A stretch of 64,000 nt of DNA from Rhodobacteraceae bacterium SB2 (GCA_001642945.1 LGRT01000004.1:1-64000), one strand, 5' to 3'; positions 18,313 through 29,241 are shown, counted from the stretch's first letter. Translations and numbers: made by a program. The notes: a model not told the origin generated them from the letters alone.

Positions 18313-19697
18313 AACCGAAACCGCAACGCCAAGCGCCGCGCTCCGCGCAGAACAACGATTTCACCCCGGCCATTGGTCGCTCTTAATCTTCGGTCAATAT
18401 CTTGAAGCTGTTCCAGCGGCTCTCCGTTCACCGCAAGGATCACATCACCAACCCGCAATCCAATCCGCGCGCCCAATGGCCCAGTGTCTAAAATAACAAA
18501 GCCAAAGCTGGTCCAGCTTAATTTATAACGCTCTTGAATAGCAGGATTTATCGTGCTGATTCTAAGCCCTGACAAAATACTGTTTCCAGACAACACAGTT
18601 TCAATCGCTGGCGGGATATTTGGCGCGGCGGATAATTCAACCGTGATCACACGGGCACGACCGTCGCGTAGGCGCGTTATTTCAGCAAATGCGCCTAAGC
18701 CTGTTACGGACAATCGATAAAGCATCTCTTCTGGTGTGGTCACTGCAGCACCATTCACATCCTTGACAATATCACCAATCTGAAACCCGGCTGCGCGAAA
18801 TGGGCTTTGCGGATGTAACTCGGTCAGTAAAATACCTTCATAGGGGCGCAAGCCAAGCGTATCGCTGATATCCGAGGTGAGTGTTTGGGCCTTTAATCCC
18901 GCCCAAGGCCGCTGAAACGATGACGCGCCAGCTCGTGCTTGCGCCACAAATTGTTCAACCAAACTGGCCGGGATTGCAAAGCCGATACCGTTTGAACCAC
19001 CTGAGCGCGTTAGTATCGAGGTGTTAATGCCGATGAGACGCCCCTGCATATCAACCAAGGCTCCACCAGAGTTTCCTGGATTAATGGGCGCATCTGTTTG
19101 AATAAAATAACCGCGCTGATTGCCAATGGCTGCGCCCGAGCGTGCCAATCCAGAAATAATCCCACTACTGACTGTTTGGCCCACGCCGAACGGATTTCCA
19201 ATCGCCAGCGCCAATTCACCAACCTCAACCGTTTCACTTTCTCGCAGCGTCAAAAACGGCAAAACTGGCGCTGCAAGCAATTGCAAAACGGCCAAATCCG
19301 CGCCTTCGTCGCTTAACAAAACCTGCGCCTGATATTCACGCCGGTCCTGCAAAACCACGCGGATTGAAGTTGCTTGGGCCACAACGTGATAATTCGATAC
19401 GATCAAACCATCGCTCGACACCAACACACCAGATCCCAAGGAGTTTTCAATTCGAGGCCGCTGCGCACCAAAGTTTTGAAAAAAATTGCCAAAAAAGGGA
19501 TCATCTGCAAACGGGCTGTGCGCGCGCCTATCCACCTGACGCTGCGCATAAATATTCACCACAGCCGGCGCGGCAGATTTCACCAATGGCACAAAGCTAA
19601 AGGTCATGTCTGCGCGCGATTGAGGCACCCTGTCACCCGCAGTCAGGGGCAGCGCCACTCCGATCGCAAAGAGCCAAAATAAAATCGCAAAACGCAT
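18309..19697 (-). CDS. DegP/DegQ-like periplasmic serine protease
   Basis: 462 residues from the ATG at 19697; an open frame continues upstream to 19895 but lacks family resemblance. A signal peptide (about 1-22) leads to a trypsin-like domain with catalytic His (SNYHVV), Asp (GADLAVL) and Ser (NPGNSGGALV), then two PDZ domains (about 270-360 and 375-460). Such HtrA proteases degrade or refold misfolded envelope proteins. A heat- or envelope-stress promoter is not visible. It overlaps rarA by four bases. Confidence 0.92.
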   Translation of the reverse strand: MRFAILFWLFAIGVALPLTAGDRVPQSRADMTFSFVPLVKSAAPAVVNIYAQRQVDRRAHSPFADDPFFGNFFQNFGAQRPRIENSLGSGVLVSSDGLIVSNYHVVAQATSIRVVLQDRREYQAQVLLSDEGADLAVLQLLAAPVLPFLTLRESETVEVGELALAIGNPFGVGQTVSSGIISGLARSGAAIGNQRGYFIQTDAPINPGNSGGALVDMQGRLIGINTSILTRSGGSNGIGFAIPASLVEQFVAQARAGASSFQRPWAGLKAQTLTSDISDTLGLRPYEGILLTELHPQSPFRAAGFQIGDIVKDVNGAAVTTPEEMLYRLSVTGLGAFAEITRLRDGRARVITVELSAAPNIPPAIETVLSGNSILSGLRISTINPAIQERYKLSWTSFGFVILDTGPLGARIGLRVGDVILAVNGEPLEQLQDIDRRLRATNGRGEIVVLRGARRLALRFRL

Positions 19698-19767
19698 TTT
19701 TGAACCTTTTAAACAGCCGGCCCTGAAGATATGCGCAAGCGCCAAGGAATTTACAAGATATCTTCTG

Positions 19768-19800
19768 AAAAACAAAAACCCCCGGCCAAGAGACCGGGGG
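19768..19800 (-). terminator. Intrinsic terminator after rplQ
   Basis: A 7-bp GC-rich stem (19779-19785 with 19794-19800) followed on the minus strand by a T-rich tract. It lies 28 bp after the rplQ stop and ends the alpha operon before the protease gene. Confidence 0.88.
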
Positions 19801-19827
19801 CAATTCATATTCTCAATCGCGCGACAT

Positions 19828-20247
19828 TTAGTCCTGAGCGGCTTCCTCGGCGGCAACGCGGGCTTTGTCCGCCGCGCCTTTTGCATCGACATCACGATCT
19901 ACAAATTCGATAATTGCCATTGGGGCCATATCGCCATAGCGAAAGCCAGCTTTCATAATCCGAACATAGCCGCCTTGGCGCTCTTTGTAGCGCGGGCCTA
20001 AAATATCAAAAAGCTTGGTGACATATTGGTCTTCTTTCAATTGCGCGGCAGCTTGACGGCGCGCGTGCAGATCACCCCGTTTGCCCAATGTGATCAATTT
20101 TTCAACGATCGGACGCAGTTCTTTAGCTTTTGGAACCGTAGTTTTGATCTGCTCATGTTCAATAAGCGATCCTGCCATATTCGCCCAAAGCGCTTTACGA
20201 TGTTCGTGAGTCCGGTTTAACCGGCGGTAACCTTTTGCATGACGCAT
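19828..20247 (-). CDS. rplQ: 50S ribosomal protein L17
   Basis: 139 residues starting [20 protein letters not shown], the L17 signature. L17 sits near the peptide exit tunnel. The C-terminus carries an alanine-rich acidic tail ([18 protein letters not shown]), usual in alphaproteobacteria. AGGAG precedes the ATG by seven bases. It is the last gene of the alpha operon, separated from rpoA by 129 bp that include a hairpin. Confidence 0.97.
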   Translation of the reverse strand: MRHAKGYRRLNRTHEHRKALWANMAGSLIEHEQIKTTVPKAKELRPIVEKLITLGKRGDLHARRQAAAQLKEDQYVTKLFDILGPRYKERQGGYVRIMKAGFRYGDMAPMAIIEFVDRDVDAKGAADKARVAAEEAAQD

Positions 20248-20346
20248 GTTTCATCTCCTATATTTTTGCTTTGTCTGGCAGCCGATGCGTGTCAGCCACT
20301 CTCCTTGGGGCAGATGCCCTATTTTCCCCGCACAAAGCGGGCATTT

Positions 20347-20371
20347 AAAAGGGCGGGCGCGACACCCGCCC
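20347..20371 (-). terminator. Terminator-like hairpin between rpoA and rplQ
   Basis: GGGCGGG (20351-20357) pairs with CCCGCCC (20365-20371), followed on the minus strand by four Ts. The stem is strong but the T-tract short, so partial termination or mRNA 3'-end protection of rpoA is likely. Confidence 0.6.
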
Positions 20372-20376
20372 TATTC

Positions 20377-21393
20377 TTAAAAATTATCTTCGAATTTCTT
20401 TGCCAGATCTTCGATATTATCCGGTGGCCAATCTTCGACATCCATCCCAAGATGCAAGCCCATACCAGACAGCACTTCTTTAATCTCGTTCAGCGATTTG
20501 CGGCCGAAATTAGGCGTCCGCAACATCTCGGCTTCCGTCTTCTGGATCAGATCACCGATGTAAACGATGTTATCATTTTTCAAGCAATTTGCCGAGCGCA
20601 CCGACAATTCAAGCTCATCCACTTTCTTCAACAGCAGCGGGTTAAACTCGAGACTGTCTTCATCTTCATTGCGACCTGCGGATTCTGGTTCATCAAAATT
20701 CACAAAGATCGACAATTGATCCTGCATAATACGCGCAGCATAGGCTACCGCATCATCCGGCGTCAAAGAGCCATCTGTTTCAACTTTTAAGGTCAATTTA
20801 TCATAATCAAGCACTTGGCCCTCACGGGTTGGCTGCACATCATATGATACTTTTTTGATCGGCGAATAAATCGCATCGATAGGGATAAGGCCAATCGGTG
20901 CATCTTCCATTTTATTTTTATCCGCAGAGACATAGCCTTTGCCGGTGTTCACCGTCAGCTCCATAAACAAGTCTGCCCCATCATCTAAATGACAGATCAC
21001 ATGCGACTTGTTCAAGATTTCGATACCTGCGCTGTCAGAAATATCGGCAGCGGTGACTACACCGGGGCCTTTTGCACTGATCGACAGGCGCTTGGGCCCT
21101 TCAACTTCCATCTTCAAGGCCACGCCTTTGAGGTTCAACACGATATCGGTTACGTCTTCGCGCACACCGGCAACCGAAGAAAACTCATGCAGCACGTTAT
21201 CGATTTGTACGCTTGAAATCGCAGCACCTTGCAGCGAGCTCATCAAAACACGGCGCAACGCGTTGCCCAATGTCAATCCAAAACCGCGTTCCAATGGTTC
21301 TGCAACCACTGTGGCCACGCGCGCCGGATCGTTTCCTGGTTTAATCTCTAATTGTGCGGGTTTGATTAATTCAGCCCAATTTTTATGGATCAT
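20377..21393 (-). CDS. rpoA: RNA polymerase alpha subunit
   Basis: 338 residues from the ATG at 21393, which has GGAGG five bases upstream; four extra codons to 21405 are not needed. The N-terminal domain (about 1-230; [23 protein letters not shown]) dimerises and seeds polymerase assembly. The C-terminal domain (about 250-320; [33 protein letters not shown]) binds UP elements and activators. It follows rpsK in the alpha operon. Confidence 0.97.
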   Translation of the reverse strand: MIHKNWAELIKPAQLEIKPGNDPARVATVVAEPLERGFGLTLGNALRRVLMSSLQGAAISSVQIDNVLHEFSSVAGVREDVTDIVLNLKGVALKMEVEGPKRLSISAKGPGVVTAADISDSAGIEILNKSHVICHLDDGADLFMELTVNTGKGYVSADKNKMEDAPIGLIPIDAIYSPIKKVSYDVQPTREGQVLDYDKLTLKVETDGSLTPDDAVAYAARIMQDQLSIFVNFDEPESAGRNEDEDSLEFNPLLLKKVDELELSVRSANCLKNDNIVYIGDLIQKTEAEMLRTPNFGRKSLNEIKEVLSGMGLHLGMDVEDWPPDNIEDLAKKFEDNF

Positions 21394-21506
21394 GCGTCCC
21401 TCCATTCTTGCAACTGCCCCATGACCAAATAGCCAGTCGCGCCCGAGGTTAAAATCACGAAGAGAGGGCTGCCTGCGGGCACCCCTCTTTCAAACGTAGC
21501 GCGGGT

Positions 21507-21899
21507 TTATACCCGGCGGCGCTTTGGTGGGCGACAGCCGTTATGGGCCATCGGTGTCACATCGCGAATGGATGTGATGTTAAACCCAACGGCGGCCAAA
21601 GCACGCAACGCGCTTTCTCGGCCAGAGCCGGGCCCTTGCACTTCGACCTCAAGCGTTTTCACGCCATGATCCTGTGCTTTGCGCCCTGCATCTTCAGCGG
21701 CCATCTGCGCTGCATATGGTGTTGACTTGCGCGAACCTTTAAAGCCCATCGTACCAGCCGAAGACCACGCGATCGCGTTGCCTTGCACGTCAGAAATGAG
21801 GATTTTAGTATTGTTAAATGAAGAGTTCACATGCGCAACACCGGCTGCGATATTCTTGGAAACCTTCTTCTTGCCTGCACGGCGAGTATCTCGTGCCAT
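21507..21899 (-). CDS. rpsK: 30S ribosomal protein S11
   Basis: 130 residues, including the S11 core [21 protein letters not shown] and a C-terminal [17 protein letters not shown]11 lies on the platform of the small subunit near the E site. It follows rpsM by 15 bases and precedes rpoA. An intact, ordinary copy. Confidence 0.97.
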   Translation of the reverse strand: MARDTRRAGKKKVSKNIAAGVAHVNSSFNNTKILISDVQGNAIAWSSAGTMGFKGSRKSTPYAAQMAAEDAGRKAQDHGVKTLEVEVQGPGSGRESALRALAAVGFNITSIRDVTPMAHNGCRPPKRRRV

Positions 21900-21914
21900 A
21901 ATCTGTGCCCTTTC

Positions 21915-22283
21915 CTATTTCTTCTTGCCAGCGATGGCTTTGGCAGGGCCCTTCCGGGTGCGTGCATTGGTATGCGTACGCTGTCCACGAACCGGCAGGT
22001 TACGACGATGGCGTAGGCCACGATAACAACCAAGATCCATCAAACGTTTGATGTTCATCTGTGTTTCGCGGCGCAGATCGCCTTCAACCGAATAATTGGC
22101 GTCAATATGCTCGCGCACTGACAGTACTTCGGAATCGCTTAATTCATTTACGCGACGTGTTTCATCAATCTTGACGGCTTCGCAAATGGCTTTGGCCGAA
22201 GATAGGCCAATTCCGGTGATATAGGTAAGGGCGACTGGAACCCGCTTATGCGTCGGGATGTTTACGCCGGCGATACGTGCCAC
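21915..22283 (-). CDS. rpsM: 30S ribosomal protein S13
   Basis: 122 residues starting at GTG (22283), giving [14 protein letters not shown], the normal S13 N-terminus. A longer frame to 22388 has no family match. GGAAA lies eight bases upstream. S13 sits in the head of the 30S subunit, contacts the P-site tRNA and bridges to the 50S; the conserved [25 protein letters not shown] tail region is present. Nearly 200 bp separate it from adk. Confidence 0.96.
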   Translation of the reverse strand: MARIAGVNIPTHKRVPVALTYITGIGLSSAKAICEAVKIDETRRVNELSDSEVLSVREHIDANYSVEGDLRRETQMNIKRLMDLGCYRGLRHRRNLPVRGQRTHTNARTRKGPAKAIAGKKK

Positions 22284-22476
22284 GTTATATTTCCTTTTCG
22301 TTGCGGTTCCGTAATCCCGGAACCTTTTTTCACAACGTCCGATCACCCACCTTGGCCGGGATCGAAGCTGTCTCAGGTAATCTTGCACATAGAAACGTTT
22401 ATCTGCAAAACTCGTTCAGTTCAGAAGTGTCAGCCATTAAGAGGATTCAAAGACCCCGTCAAGCCCAAACCTTTGA

Positions 22477-23118
22477 TCAATTCAAGATGTTGGCGATTTC
22501 AGATTGCACCTTATCAATGCTGGCAAGACCATCCACCGATACAAGCTTATCATGGGCAAAATAATATCCAAGAAGAGGCGATGTCTTCTTGTAATATTCC
22601 ATCAAACGTTGACGCAGGCTTTCCGCGTTATCATCCGCGCGGCGGCTAAACTCGGTGCCGCCACAATTGACACATTTTCCATCGGCAGGCTGAGGTTTGG
22701 TGATGTCGTGATACACTTCACCGCAGGACGCGCATGTGGAGCGCCCCGTGATACGCGCCACAAGAGCCGCATCATCCACTTTCATCTCGATAACCGATGC
22801 TAATGATTGGCCACATTCTTTCAATAGGACATCCAGCGCCACCGCCTGCCCCAACGTCCGGGGAAATCCGTCAAAAATAAAACCGCCGGCATTTGCCTCT
22901 GACAGTTTTTCACGGATCAAACCGATCACAATGTCATCCGTGACCAAATCCCCGCGCGCCATCACCTCTGCCACTTTTAGGCCCATCTCGCTGCCACTGC
23001 TTTTGGCATCGCGCAACATATCACCAGTCGACAGCTGTACCATGTCACGGGTGTCAACGAGATGTCGCGCCTGCGTTCCTTTTCCGGCGCCGGGCGGGCC
23101 TAACAGAATAATGTTCAT
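22477..23118 (-). CDS. adk: Adenylate kinase, zinc-lid type
   Basis: 213 residues. Converts ATP + AMP to two ADP. P-loop GPPGAGKGT (7-15), AMP-binding region DGFPRT (83-88), and a long lid containing C129xxC132 and C149xxC152, a structural zinc site found in many but not all bacterial adenylate kinases. The ATG overlaps the secY stop (ATGA), so translation is coupled. An adk between secY and rpsM is the common alphaproteobacterial arrangement. Confidence 0.96.
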   Translation of the reverse strand: MNIILLGPPGAGKGTQARHLVDTRDMVQLSTGDMLRDAKSSGSEMGLKVAEVMARGDLVTDDIVIGLIREKLSEANAGGFIFDGFPRTLGQAVALDVLLKECGQSLASVIEMKVDDAALVARITGRSTCASCGEVYHDITKPQPADGKCVNCGGTEFSRRADDNAESLRQRLMEYYKKTSPLLGYYFAHDKLVSVDGLASIDKVQSEIANILN

Positions 23119-24476
23119 CGACGTGCAGGTCCTTTTTTCCGACGCGCCTTTCCTTTACCACGCAATTGCGATTTCTGGATAAGGCTTTCATACTGATGAG
23201 CAAGCAAATGCGATTGAACTTGCTGAATCGTATCCATTGTCACCGACACCACAATCAAAACCGAGGTGCCACCAAAATAAAACGGAATGGCAAGTTGGCC
23301 GCGCAGAATCTCAGGTAAAAGGCACACCGCTGCAAGATAAGCTGACCCCAAGACCAGCACGCGGTTCACCACATATTCAAGATGCTCAGCCGTTTTTTGC
23401 CCTGGGCGAATACCGGGAATAAAGCCGTTCTGGTTCTTTAGATTATCGGCCACATCGTCCGGCTTGAAGGACACATTGAACGTGTAGAAATACGCAAAAA
23501 ACACGATCATAGCAGTGAAAAAGGCCAGATAGAGTGGCTGGCCGGGGCCGAAATATGCCAAAATGGTCGACATAACCGGGCCGGTTTGCGACCCCGAAAA
23601 CGTACTGACAGTGGTGGGCAAAAGCAGCAATGAACTGGCAAAGATCGCCGGGATCACGCCGGCCGGGTTCACTTTTACAGGCAGGTGCGAATTCTGACCT
23701 TCCATCACCTTCATGCCAACTTGGCGCCGCGGATATTGGATGATGATTTTGCGCAGAGCGCGCTCCATAAACACCACGAAGGCGATTGTCGCGATCACCA
23801 TCACAATCACACCAACAATAACCGCTGGGCTGATCGCGCCAGAGCGCCCAGAGGCAAAGAATTGCGCCAAAGCAGAGGGAATTTCGGCAATGATGCCGAC
23901 GAAAATGATCAGCGAAATCCCATTGCCAATACCACGGGCTGTGATTTGTTCGCCCAGCCACATCAAAAACATCGTACCGCCCACCAGCGTGATCAGGCAA
24001 GACACGCGGAAAAACATCCCAGGATCGGTAACCAAATCACCCGCTTCCAAGCTGGCCGCCAAGCCATAGGCTTGCAACGTGGCTAGAAAAACGGTTCCGT
24101 AACGCGTATATTGGTTGATTTTCTTGCGGCCCTGTTCGCCCTCTTTTTTAAGCTGCTCAAGCTGCGGCACCATCGAAGTCATCAGCTGAACAATAATAGA
24201 GGCCGAAATATAAGGCATGATACCAAGGGCAAAAATACCCATCCGACCAAGCGCGCCGCCCGTGAACATGGTGAGCATGCCACCGATGCCGCCCTGCGCC
24301 TGCTCCATAAATTCGCGCAACGCGGCGCCATCAATACCTGGAACGGGAATAAACGTCCCAAGGCGGTAAACCACCAACAGGCCTAAAGTAAATAGAATTC
24401 TGTTCCGCAGATCGGTCGCCTTACCCAAGGCGGCCCAACTGGTGTTTGCGGCCATTTGCTCTACTGCGGATACCAT
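23115..24476 (-). CDS. secY: Preprotein translocase channel subunit SecY
   Basis: 453 residues with ten predicted transmembrane helices. Signatures include [15 protein letters not shown] near the N-terminus, [29 protein letters not shown], and [34 protein letters not shown]. SecY forms the protein-conducting pore with SecE (51539-51736 in this window). It follows rplO by 110 bp in the same transcript. Confidence 0.97.
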   Translation of the reverse strand: MVSAVEQMAANTSWAALGKATDLRNRILFTLGLLVVYRLGTFIPVPGIDGAALREFMEQAQGGIGGMLTMFTGGALGRMGIFALGIMPYISASIIVQLMTSMVPQLEQLKKEGEQGRKKINQYTRYGTVFLATLQAYGLAASLEAGDLVTDPGMFFRVSCLITLVGGTMFLMWLGEQITARGIGNGISLIIFVGIIAEIPSALAQFFASGRSGAISPAVIVGVIVMVIATIAFVVFMERALRKIIIQYPRRQVGMKVMEGQNSHLPVKVNPAGVIPAIFASSLLLLPTTVSTFSGSQTGPVMSTILAYFGPGQPLYLAFFTAMIVFFAYFYTFNVSFKPDDVADNLKNQNGFIPGIRPGQKTAEHLEYVVNRVLVLGSAYLAAVCLLPEILRGQLAIPFYFGGTSVLIVVSVTMDTIQQVQSHLLAHQYESLIQKSQLRGKGKARRKKGPARR

Positions 24477-24586
24477 TTCTATCTCTCTTTATAGCAAACG
24501 CCGCCAAGAGCGTTTTCCGGCTCGTTGGCGGCGTTATGGAAAACTTCAACCTCTATGTAAGCAGCCCTAAGCGGCTTCACAAGATG

Positions 24587-25066
24587 TTATTCTTTAGTTG
24601 CGGCCACTGGCGCTGCAATTGTCAGGCTGCCACCCGCTTTTTCAACCGCTGCAATGGCAGATTTAGACGCGCCTGTCACGGTAAGCGCCACTTTTGAGGT
24701 CAGCTCGCCCTTTGACAAAATGCGAATTCCGTCCAATTTGCGGCGCACCAAGCCAGACGCGATCAAAGCATCTTCCGACATATCGGCTTTCGCGTCTAAT
24801 TTACCGGCTTCAATAAATTTCTGGATCAAACCAAGGTTTACAACGGCAAATTTCTTACGGTTCGGCTTGCTGAAGCCGCGCTTTGGCAAACGTTGATACA
24901 AAGGCATCTGGCCGCCTTCATACCCGTTAATCGCCACACCTGAGCGTGATTTCTGGCCTTTGATACCACGTCCGGCAGTTTTACCCTTGCCAGATCCTGG
25001 ACCGCGCGCCACACGTTTCTTCTTGCGTGTTGCGCCTTCATTATCGTGTAATTCGTGTAATTTCAT
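24587..25066 (-). CDS. rplO: 50S ribosomal protein L15
   Basis: 159 residues from the ATG at 25066 ([22 protein letters not shown]). Glycine-rich N-terminal half ([18 protein letters not shown]) and the C-terminal L15 fold are typical. A longer frame from 25201 is not supported. Unlike in most genomes it does not directly follow rpmD: a 499-bp gap containing a terminator and a promoter makes it the first gene of a separate unit with secY and adk. Confidence 0.96.
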   Translation of the reverse strand: MKLHELHDNEGATRKKKRVARGPGSGKGKTAGRGIKGQKSRSGVAINGYEGGQMPLYQRLPKRGFSKPNRKKFAVVNLGLIQKFIEAGKLDAKADMSEDALIASGLVRRKLDGIRILSKGELTSKVALTVTGASKSAIAAVEKAGGSLTIAAPVAATKE

Positions 25067-25160
25067 GTCGCTTCCCCTTTGCCGGAACTGCCCTTCGAGC
25101 GACCAAAGGGGCAAACACGGCGTTGCAATTGATTCTGTGCCCTCGAAAGGCCACCGGAGG

Positions 25161-25189
25161 CGTATAGACTCAGACCCTCCTTCATGCAA
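25161..25189 (-). promoter_or_regulatory. Promoter before rplO
   Basis: On the minus strand TTGCAT (25184-25189), a 17-base spacer and TATACG (25161-25166). Transcription would begin about 25154, leaving a leader of about 90 nt before rplO. It lies downstream of the rpmD terminator, so it would drive rplO-secY-adk and probably the alpha operon on its own. Confidence 0.6.
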
Positions 25190-25506
25190 GCCCCAGAGCA
25201 CCCAGCAATTAAATCATGCTGCCAAGAAGCCTTTCGCCGCCTGAAAAGCCTCTGCAGCGCCCCATTTAGGCGCTGCCAAACCAAGCCCAACAAAAGTCTA
25301 TGGTTCATGCGAGCAACTTGAATAAGGGTCTAACGCGCCCAATTTCTTTGAACGGCACAAGCGCGTGGCAAATGAAAAAACGCGCGTCGTGCAAGCTGAC
25401 TGGACGGTTAAGTTGGTCGAACGAATATCAGCAGAGTCGCAGCGCTCTCAAGAAAAGAACACCGCGGCACACGCCAAACCCGCCACTTTATATCTATGTC
25501 CACAGA
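25190..25506. other. Gene-free insert within the spc operon
   Basis: Between the rpmD terminator and the rplO promoter lie about 320 bp with no gene I can support on either strand. A plus-strand open frame reads through it into rpmD antisense and is not credible. No insertion-sequence ends or repeats are evident. Its origin is unknown. Confidence 0.5.
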
Positions 25507-25539
25507 ATAAAACGCCCCGGGAAGATCCCGAGGCGTTTT
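25505..25539 (-). terminator. Intrinsic terminator after rpmD
   Basis: A 14-bp stem (25509-25522 with 25526-25539) with a 3-base loop. The single non-Watson-Crick position is a G-U pair only in the minus-strand RNA, confirming direction. The right-hand stem ends in TTTT and is followed by ATTCTG. It lies 27 bp after the rpmD stop. Confidence 0.85.
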
Positions 25540-25565
25540 TAGTTTCACTTTTAGAAGGGCGCGCT

Positions 25566-25757
25566 TTAGTTATCGCGTTCTTCGATAATCTCAACCATAT
25601 GCGAGATTTTATTCACCATACCGCGCACCGCCGGGGTATCTTCCAGCTCACGGGTTTTGTGCATTTTGTTGAGGCCCAGGCCAATCAGCGTCTGACGCTG
25701 CTTTGCAGGGCGGCGGATCGGAGACCCGGTTTGTTTTACAACAATTGTTTTCGCCAT
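25566..25757 (-). CDS. rpmD: 50S ribosomal protein L30
   Basis: 63 residues ([24 protein letters not shown], then [29 protein letters not shown]), full L30 length. AAGGACC precedes the ATG. It ends its transcript: a strong terminator follows, in contrast to the usual rpmD-rplO adjacency. Confidence 0.97.
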   Translation of the reverse strand: MAKTIVVKQTGSPIRRPAKQRQTLIGLGLNKMHKTRELEDTPAVRGMVNKISHMVEIIEERDN

Positions 25758-25768
25758 TCTTCTGGTCC

Positions 25769-26344
25769 TTAAGCTTCTGCGGTTTCAACCGCATCGGCTG
25801 CTGCCGCGGGCTCATCGCGTTTCAAGATATCAGCAACCTTCTTACCGCGGCGTTGCGCCACCATACGAGGGCTCGATTCATTCACCAGACCGTCAATTGT
25901 TGCACGGATCATGTTATATGGATTTGACGATCCAACTGATTTTGCAACAACATCCTGTACACCAAGCATTTCAAACACAGCGCGCATAGGACCACCGGCA
26001 ATGATACCAGTACCCGTTGCGGCGGTGCGCATCACAACTTTACCAGCGCCATGACGGCCCTGTACGTCGTGATGCAAGGTGCGGCCTTCGCGCAATGGAA
26101 TACGCACCATCTGACGTTTGGCTTGCTCGGTTGCTTTGCGGATGGCTTCAGGAACTTCCTTTGCCTTCCCCTTGCCATAGCCCACACGGCCCTTTTGGTC
26201 GCCAACAACCACCAATGCAGCAAAGCCAAAGCGTTTCCCACCTTTAACGGTTTTTGACACCCGGTTGATCGAAACGAGACGATCGGCGAACTCAGGCGCT
26301 TCATCACGATCGCGACGGCCCCGGTTGTTTTGTTCTCTAGCCAT
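25769..26344 (-). CDS. rpsE: 30S ribosomal protein S5
   Basis: 191 residues. The S5 N-terminal double-stranded-RNA-binding fold ([42 protein letters not shown]) and C-terminal domain ([19 protein letters not shown]) are complete. S5 helps translational accuracy and mRNA unwinding. The C-terminal alanine-rich tail is about 20 residues longer than in E. coli. AAGGAG lies nine bases before the ATG. Confidence 0.97.
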   Translation of the reverse strand: MAREQNNRGRRDRDEAPEFADRLVSINRVSKTVKGGKRFGFAALVVVGDQKGRVGYGKGKAKEVPEAIRKATEQAKRQMVRIPLREGRTLHHDVQGRHGAGKVVMRTAATGTGIIAGGPMRAVFEMLGVQDVVAKSVGSSNPYNMIRATIDGLVNESSPRMVAQRRGKKVADILKRDEPAAAADAVETAEA

Positions 26345-26356
26345 ATCTTCGTCTCC

Positions 26357-26716
26357 TTAAAACTTAAGTCCACCTTCACGGGCGGCGTCAGCCAAAGCTT
26401 TGACACGTCCATGAAAGAGAAGTCCACCGCGATCGAAATAGCAGTTATCAACGCCTGCTGCCTTTGCGCGCTCGGCAATTGCCGCGCCCACTTTGGCAGA
26501 GGCCTCTACGTTGTTTTTGCCAATGATGCCTAAGTCTTTTTCCAAAGACGAGGCAGCTGCCAACGTACGACCATTCACATCATCGATCAGTTGAACGCTG
26601 ATGTTTTTATTGCTGCGGAAAACCGACAGGCGCACGCGCCCTGCATTTACCTTACGAAGTTTGTTCCGAACGCGCAGACGGCGCTTCAAGAACAGTTGTC
26701 TTTTGCTACTTGCCAT
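26357..26716 (-). CDS. rplR: 50S ribosomal protein L18
   Basis: 119 residues ([35 protein letters not shown], then [26 protein letters not shown]). L18 binds 5S rRNA together with L5 and L25 in the central protuberance. Complete and of normal length, 12 bp after rplF. Confidence 0.97.
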   Translation of the reverse strand: MASSKRQLFLKRRLRVRNKLRKVNAGRVRLSVFRSNKNISVQLIDDVNGRTLAAASSLEKDLGIIGKNNVEASAKVGAAIAERAKAAGVDNCYFDRGGLLFHGRVKALADAAREGGLKF

Positions 26717-26728
26717 TATTTTGCGTCC

Positions 26729-27262
26729 CTACTTCTTCTTCCCTTCCTTGCGGAAGATAAATTCGCCTTTGTAACGGATCCCTTTGCCCTTGTAGGGCTC
26801 TGGTTTCCGCCATTCACGGATGTTAGCGGCCACTTGGCCTACACGTTGCTCATCAATGCCTTCGATAGTGATCTCTGTTGGCTTAGGCGCCGTCACAGTT
26901 ACGTCACTTGGGATTTGAAAATCAACATCATGCGATAGTCCAAGGTTCAACTTCAGAACATTGCCCTGCAACTGTGCCCGATATCCAACGCCAGTGATTT
27001 CAAGTTCTTTTTTGAACCCGGTTGTCACACCCGTCACCAGGTTTTGAACCATTGTACGGCTCATACCCCATTGCTGAAGCGCGCGCTTTGAGCTGCCACG
27101 CGGGGTAACCGCAACGGCGTTTTCATTTACTGCGATGGTCACATCGTCAGTCGCTTTGAAGCTGCGAGTACCTTTTGGACCCTTCACTTCGATCATCTGG
27201 CCAGATACCGACGCGCTTACGCCCGATGGTAGCTCGACAGGTTTTTTACCAATACGAGACAT
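26729..27262 (-). CDS. rplF: 50S ribosomal protein L6
   Basis: 177 residues starting [19 protein letters not shown] with two repeated alpha-beta domains and the terminal [24 protein letters not shown] motif. L6 lies near the sarcin-ricin loop and factor-binding site. Purine-rich GGGGGTCAGGG precedes the start. Normal position after rpsH. Confidence 0.97.
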   Translation of the reverse strand: MSRIGKKPVELPSGVSASVSGQMIEVKGPKGTRSFKATDDVTIAVNENAVAVTPRGSSKRALQQWGMSRTMVQNLVTGVTTGFKKELEITGVGYRAQLQGNVLKLNLGLSHDVDFQIPSDVTVTAPKPTEITIEGIDEQRVGQVAANIREWRKPEPYKGKGIRYKGEFIFRKEGKKK

Positions 27263-27273
27263 CCCTGACCCCC

Positions 27274-27666
27274 TTAGAAGACTGTGCAGAGCACTTCACC
27301 ACCAACATTGGCAGTGCGCGCAGCCGCATCCGACATAACCCCTTTCGGAGTTGAGACAATCGACACACCCAAGCCCTGACGGACAGAAGGAATGTCTTTC
27401 ACGCCCAGATAAACGCGACGACCGGGTTTTGAAACCCGCTTCAATTCACGAATAACAGGCGTACCATCATAGTATTTGAGGCTGATTTCAATCGCAGGAT
27501 GGCCATCGCTGCCCGTCATGCTTTCATAACCGCGGATATACCCCTCATCTTTCAGCACATCCAAAACCCAAGCACGCAATTTTGAGGCAGGCGTCGACAC
27601 CACTGATTTTCCGCGCATTTGAGCGTTGCGGATTCTCGTCAACATATCGCCGATAGGATCATTCAT
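27274..27666 (-). CDS. rpsH: 30S ribosomal protein S8
   Basis: 130 residues ([21 protein letters not shown]-terminal [31 protein letters not shown]). S8 is a primary 16S rRNA-binding protein and in E. coli the translational repressor of the spc operon. Whether the same autoregulation works here is not visible. Complete copy. Confidence 0.97.
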   Translation of the reverse strand: MNDPIGDMLTRIRNAQMRGKSVVSTPASKLRAWVLDVLKDEGYIRGYESMTGSDGHPAIEISLKYYDGTPVIRELKRVSKPGRRVYLGVKDIPSVRQGLGVSIVSTPKGVMSDAAARTANVGGEVLCTVF

Positions 27667-27678
27667 AATATCTCTCCC

Positions 27679-27984
27679 TTACCAGCTTGACTTAACCATG
27701 CCGGGCAGCTGCCCGTTGGAACCCAACTCGCGCAGCATAATCCGGCTGACTTTGAGCTTGCGATAATACGCATGCGGACGGCCGGTCAATTCGCAGCGGT
27801 TATGCATGCGGTTTGCCGCGCTGTTGCGGGGCAATTTCGCCAATTTCAAACGCGCTTTGAAACGCTCTTCCATTGGCAGATTGTTATCATTCGCGATTTC
27901 TTTTAGCGCAGCCCGCTTTTCGGCAAATTTTGCCACCAGGCGCGCACGTTTCTTTTCGCGTTCGATCATTGCTTTCTTAGCCAT
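27679..27984 (-). CDS. rpsN: 30S ribosomal protein S14 (zinc-free type)
   Basis: 101 residues, the long C-minus form: the region that holds two CxxC pairs in zinc-dependent S14 reads [20 protein letters not shown] with a single cysteine. S14 sits in the 30S head. AAGGAG lies nine bases upstream of the ATG. The type is the usual one for alphaproteobacteria. Confidence 0.97.
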   Translation of the reverse strand: MAKKAMIEREKKRARLVAKFAEKRAALKEIANDNNLPMEERFKARLKLAKLPRNSAANRMHNRCELTGRPHAYYRKLKVSRIMLRELGSNGQLPGMVKSSW

Positions 27985-28005
27985 GTCTAAACTCCTTTTC
28001 GCGGA

Positions 28006-28569
28006 TCAGCTGTTGAAGGGCATGTTGAAATGGCTCAAAAGCGCCTTGGCTTCCGCGTCGGTATTTGCGGTGGTGGCGATGACAACGTCAAAACCCCAAT
28101 TTTCATCAACCTTATCGAAATTAATCTCTGGGAAAACGATATGTTCTTTAATTCCCAGCGCATAATTCCCGCGGCCATCAAAACTTTTTGCAGACACGCC
28201 CCGAAAGTCGCGGATACGGGGCATCGCAATTGTGATCAACCGGTCAAGAAATTCATACATCCGCGCGCCGCGCAGCGTGACTTTCGCACCCATTGGCATT
28301 TCTTCACGCACCCGGAAGCCCGCGATAGATTTCTTTGCCTTGGTGATAACCGCCTGCTGACCAGCAATCGTCGACAGATCTGCTTGCGCAGATTTGGCTT
28401 TCTTACTGTCTTTAACAGCTGCCTTACCAGCACCGATATTCAGAACAATTTTGTCAAGGCGTGGGATTTGCATATCGTTTTTATATGCAAATTCTTCTTT
28501 CATCGCGGCGCGGATTTTTTCATCATACAAAGCGCGCAAACGGGGGGTGTAATCAGCAGTATCAAGCAT
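28006..28569 (-). CDS. rplE: 50S ribosomal protein L5
   Basis: 187 residues ([40 protein letters not shown]; later [17 protein letters not shown]). L5 binds 5S rRNA and contacts P-site tRNA. The start overlaps the end of rplX by eight bases, and the GGAG for rplE lies inside rplX, implying coupled translation. Confidence 0.97.
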   Translation of the reverse strand: MLDTADYTPRLRALYDEKIRAAMKEEFAYKNDMQIPRLDKIVLNIGAGKAAVKDSKKAKSAQADLSTIAGQQAVITKAKKSIAGFRVREEMPMGAKVTLRGARMYEFLDRLITIAMPRIRDFRGVSAKSFDGRGNYALGIKEHIVFPEINFDKVDENWGFDVVIATTANTDAEAKALLSHFNMPFNS

Positions 28570-28873
28570 CGATCACGTCTCCTGTTGTTTTGGCGAAGCG
28601 CATTTTTTTGCCGTCTTCAACTTTGAAACCGACGCGCGTTGCTTTGCCATTGGCGTCGATCAAAGACAGGTTAGACAGCGCAATCGGCATCGCTTTGGGC
28701 AAACGTCCGCCCTGCGAGTTTTGCGTTTGCTTGGTGTGGCGGATCGAAACATTGATCCCCTCAACAATTGCCTTTGAGGCAGATGGATCGACAGAAGCGA
28801 TCGTGCCTTCCTTGCCCTTATCTTTGCCGGCAAGAACGATCACTTTGTCACCCTTACGAAGTTTCGCAGCCAT
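28562..28873 (-). CDS. rplX: 50S ribosomal protein L24
   Basis: 103 residues with the KOW motif near the start ([25 protein letters not shown]) and the [18 protein letters not shown] segment. L24 initiates 50S assembly by binding the 5' end of 23S rRNA. Its ATG shares one base with the rplN stop and its end overlaps rplE, a tightly coupled trio. Confidence 0.97.
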   Translation of the reverse strand: MAAKLRKGDKVIVLAGKDKGKEGTIASVDPSASKAIVEGINVSIRHTKQTQNSQGGRLPKAMPIALSNLSLIDANGKATRVGFKVEDGKKMRFAKTTGDVIDA

Positions 28874-29241
28874 TACAGAACCTCCGGGGCAAGTGAGATA
28901 ATTTTCATGAAGCTTTTGGCGCGCAGTTCACGAACCACTGGTCCAAAAATACGCGTACCGATCGGCTCGCCACTATTGTTCAAAATCACAGCAGCGTTGC
29001 TGTCAAATCGGATAGCGGTGCCATCTTCACGGCGGACCTCTTTGGCGGTTCTAACGACAACAGCTTTACGCACATCGCCCTTTTTCACTCGACCGCGCGG
29101 GATGGCTTCCTTTACCGAAACGACGATAACGTCGCCTACGGATGCGTATTTACGCTTGGAACCACCCAACACTTTGATGCACTGTACCCGGCGTGCGCCG
29201 GAGTTATCAGCTACATCCAGATTGGTTTGCATCTGGATCAT
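28873..29241 (-). CDS. rplN: 50S ribosomal protein L14
   Basis: 122 residues ([62 protein letters not shown]), full-length L14. It lies at the subunit interface. It begins the spc operon as classically defined, 73 bp after rpsQ, with no evident terminator in between. Confidence 0.97.
   Translation of the reverse strand: MIQMQTNLDVADNSGARRVQCIKVLGGSKRKYASVGDVIVVSVKEAIPRGRVKKGDVRKAVVVRTAKEVRREDGTAIRFDSNAAVILNNSGEPIGTRIFGPVVRELRAKSFMKIISLAPEVL

Noticed and set aside
25063-25308. Minus-strand 81-codon frame ending in an ATGA overlap with rplO
   Set aside because: The overlap is suggestive, but the predicted rplO promoter lies within it, its start lacks a clear site and the sequence is low-complexity basic; more likely chance.
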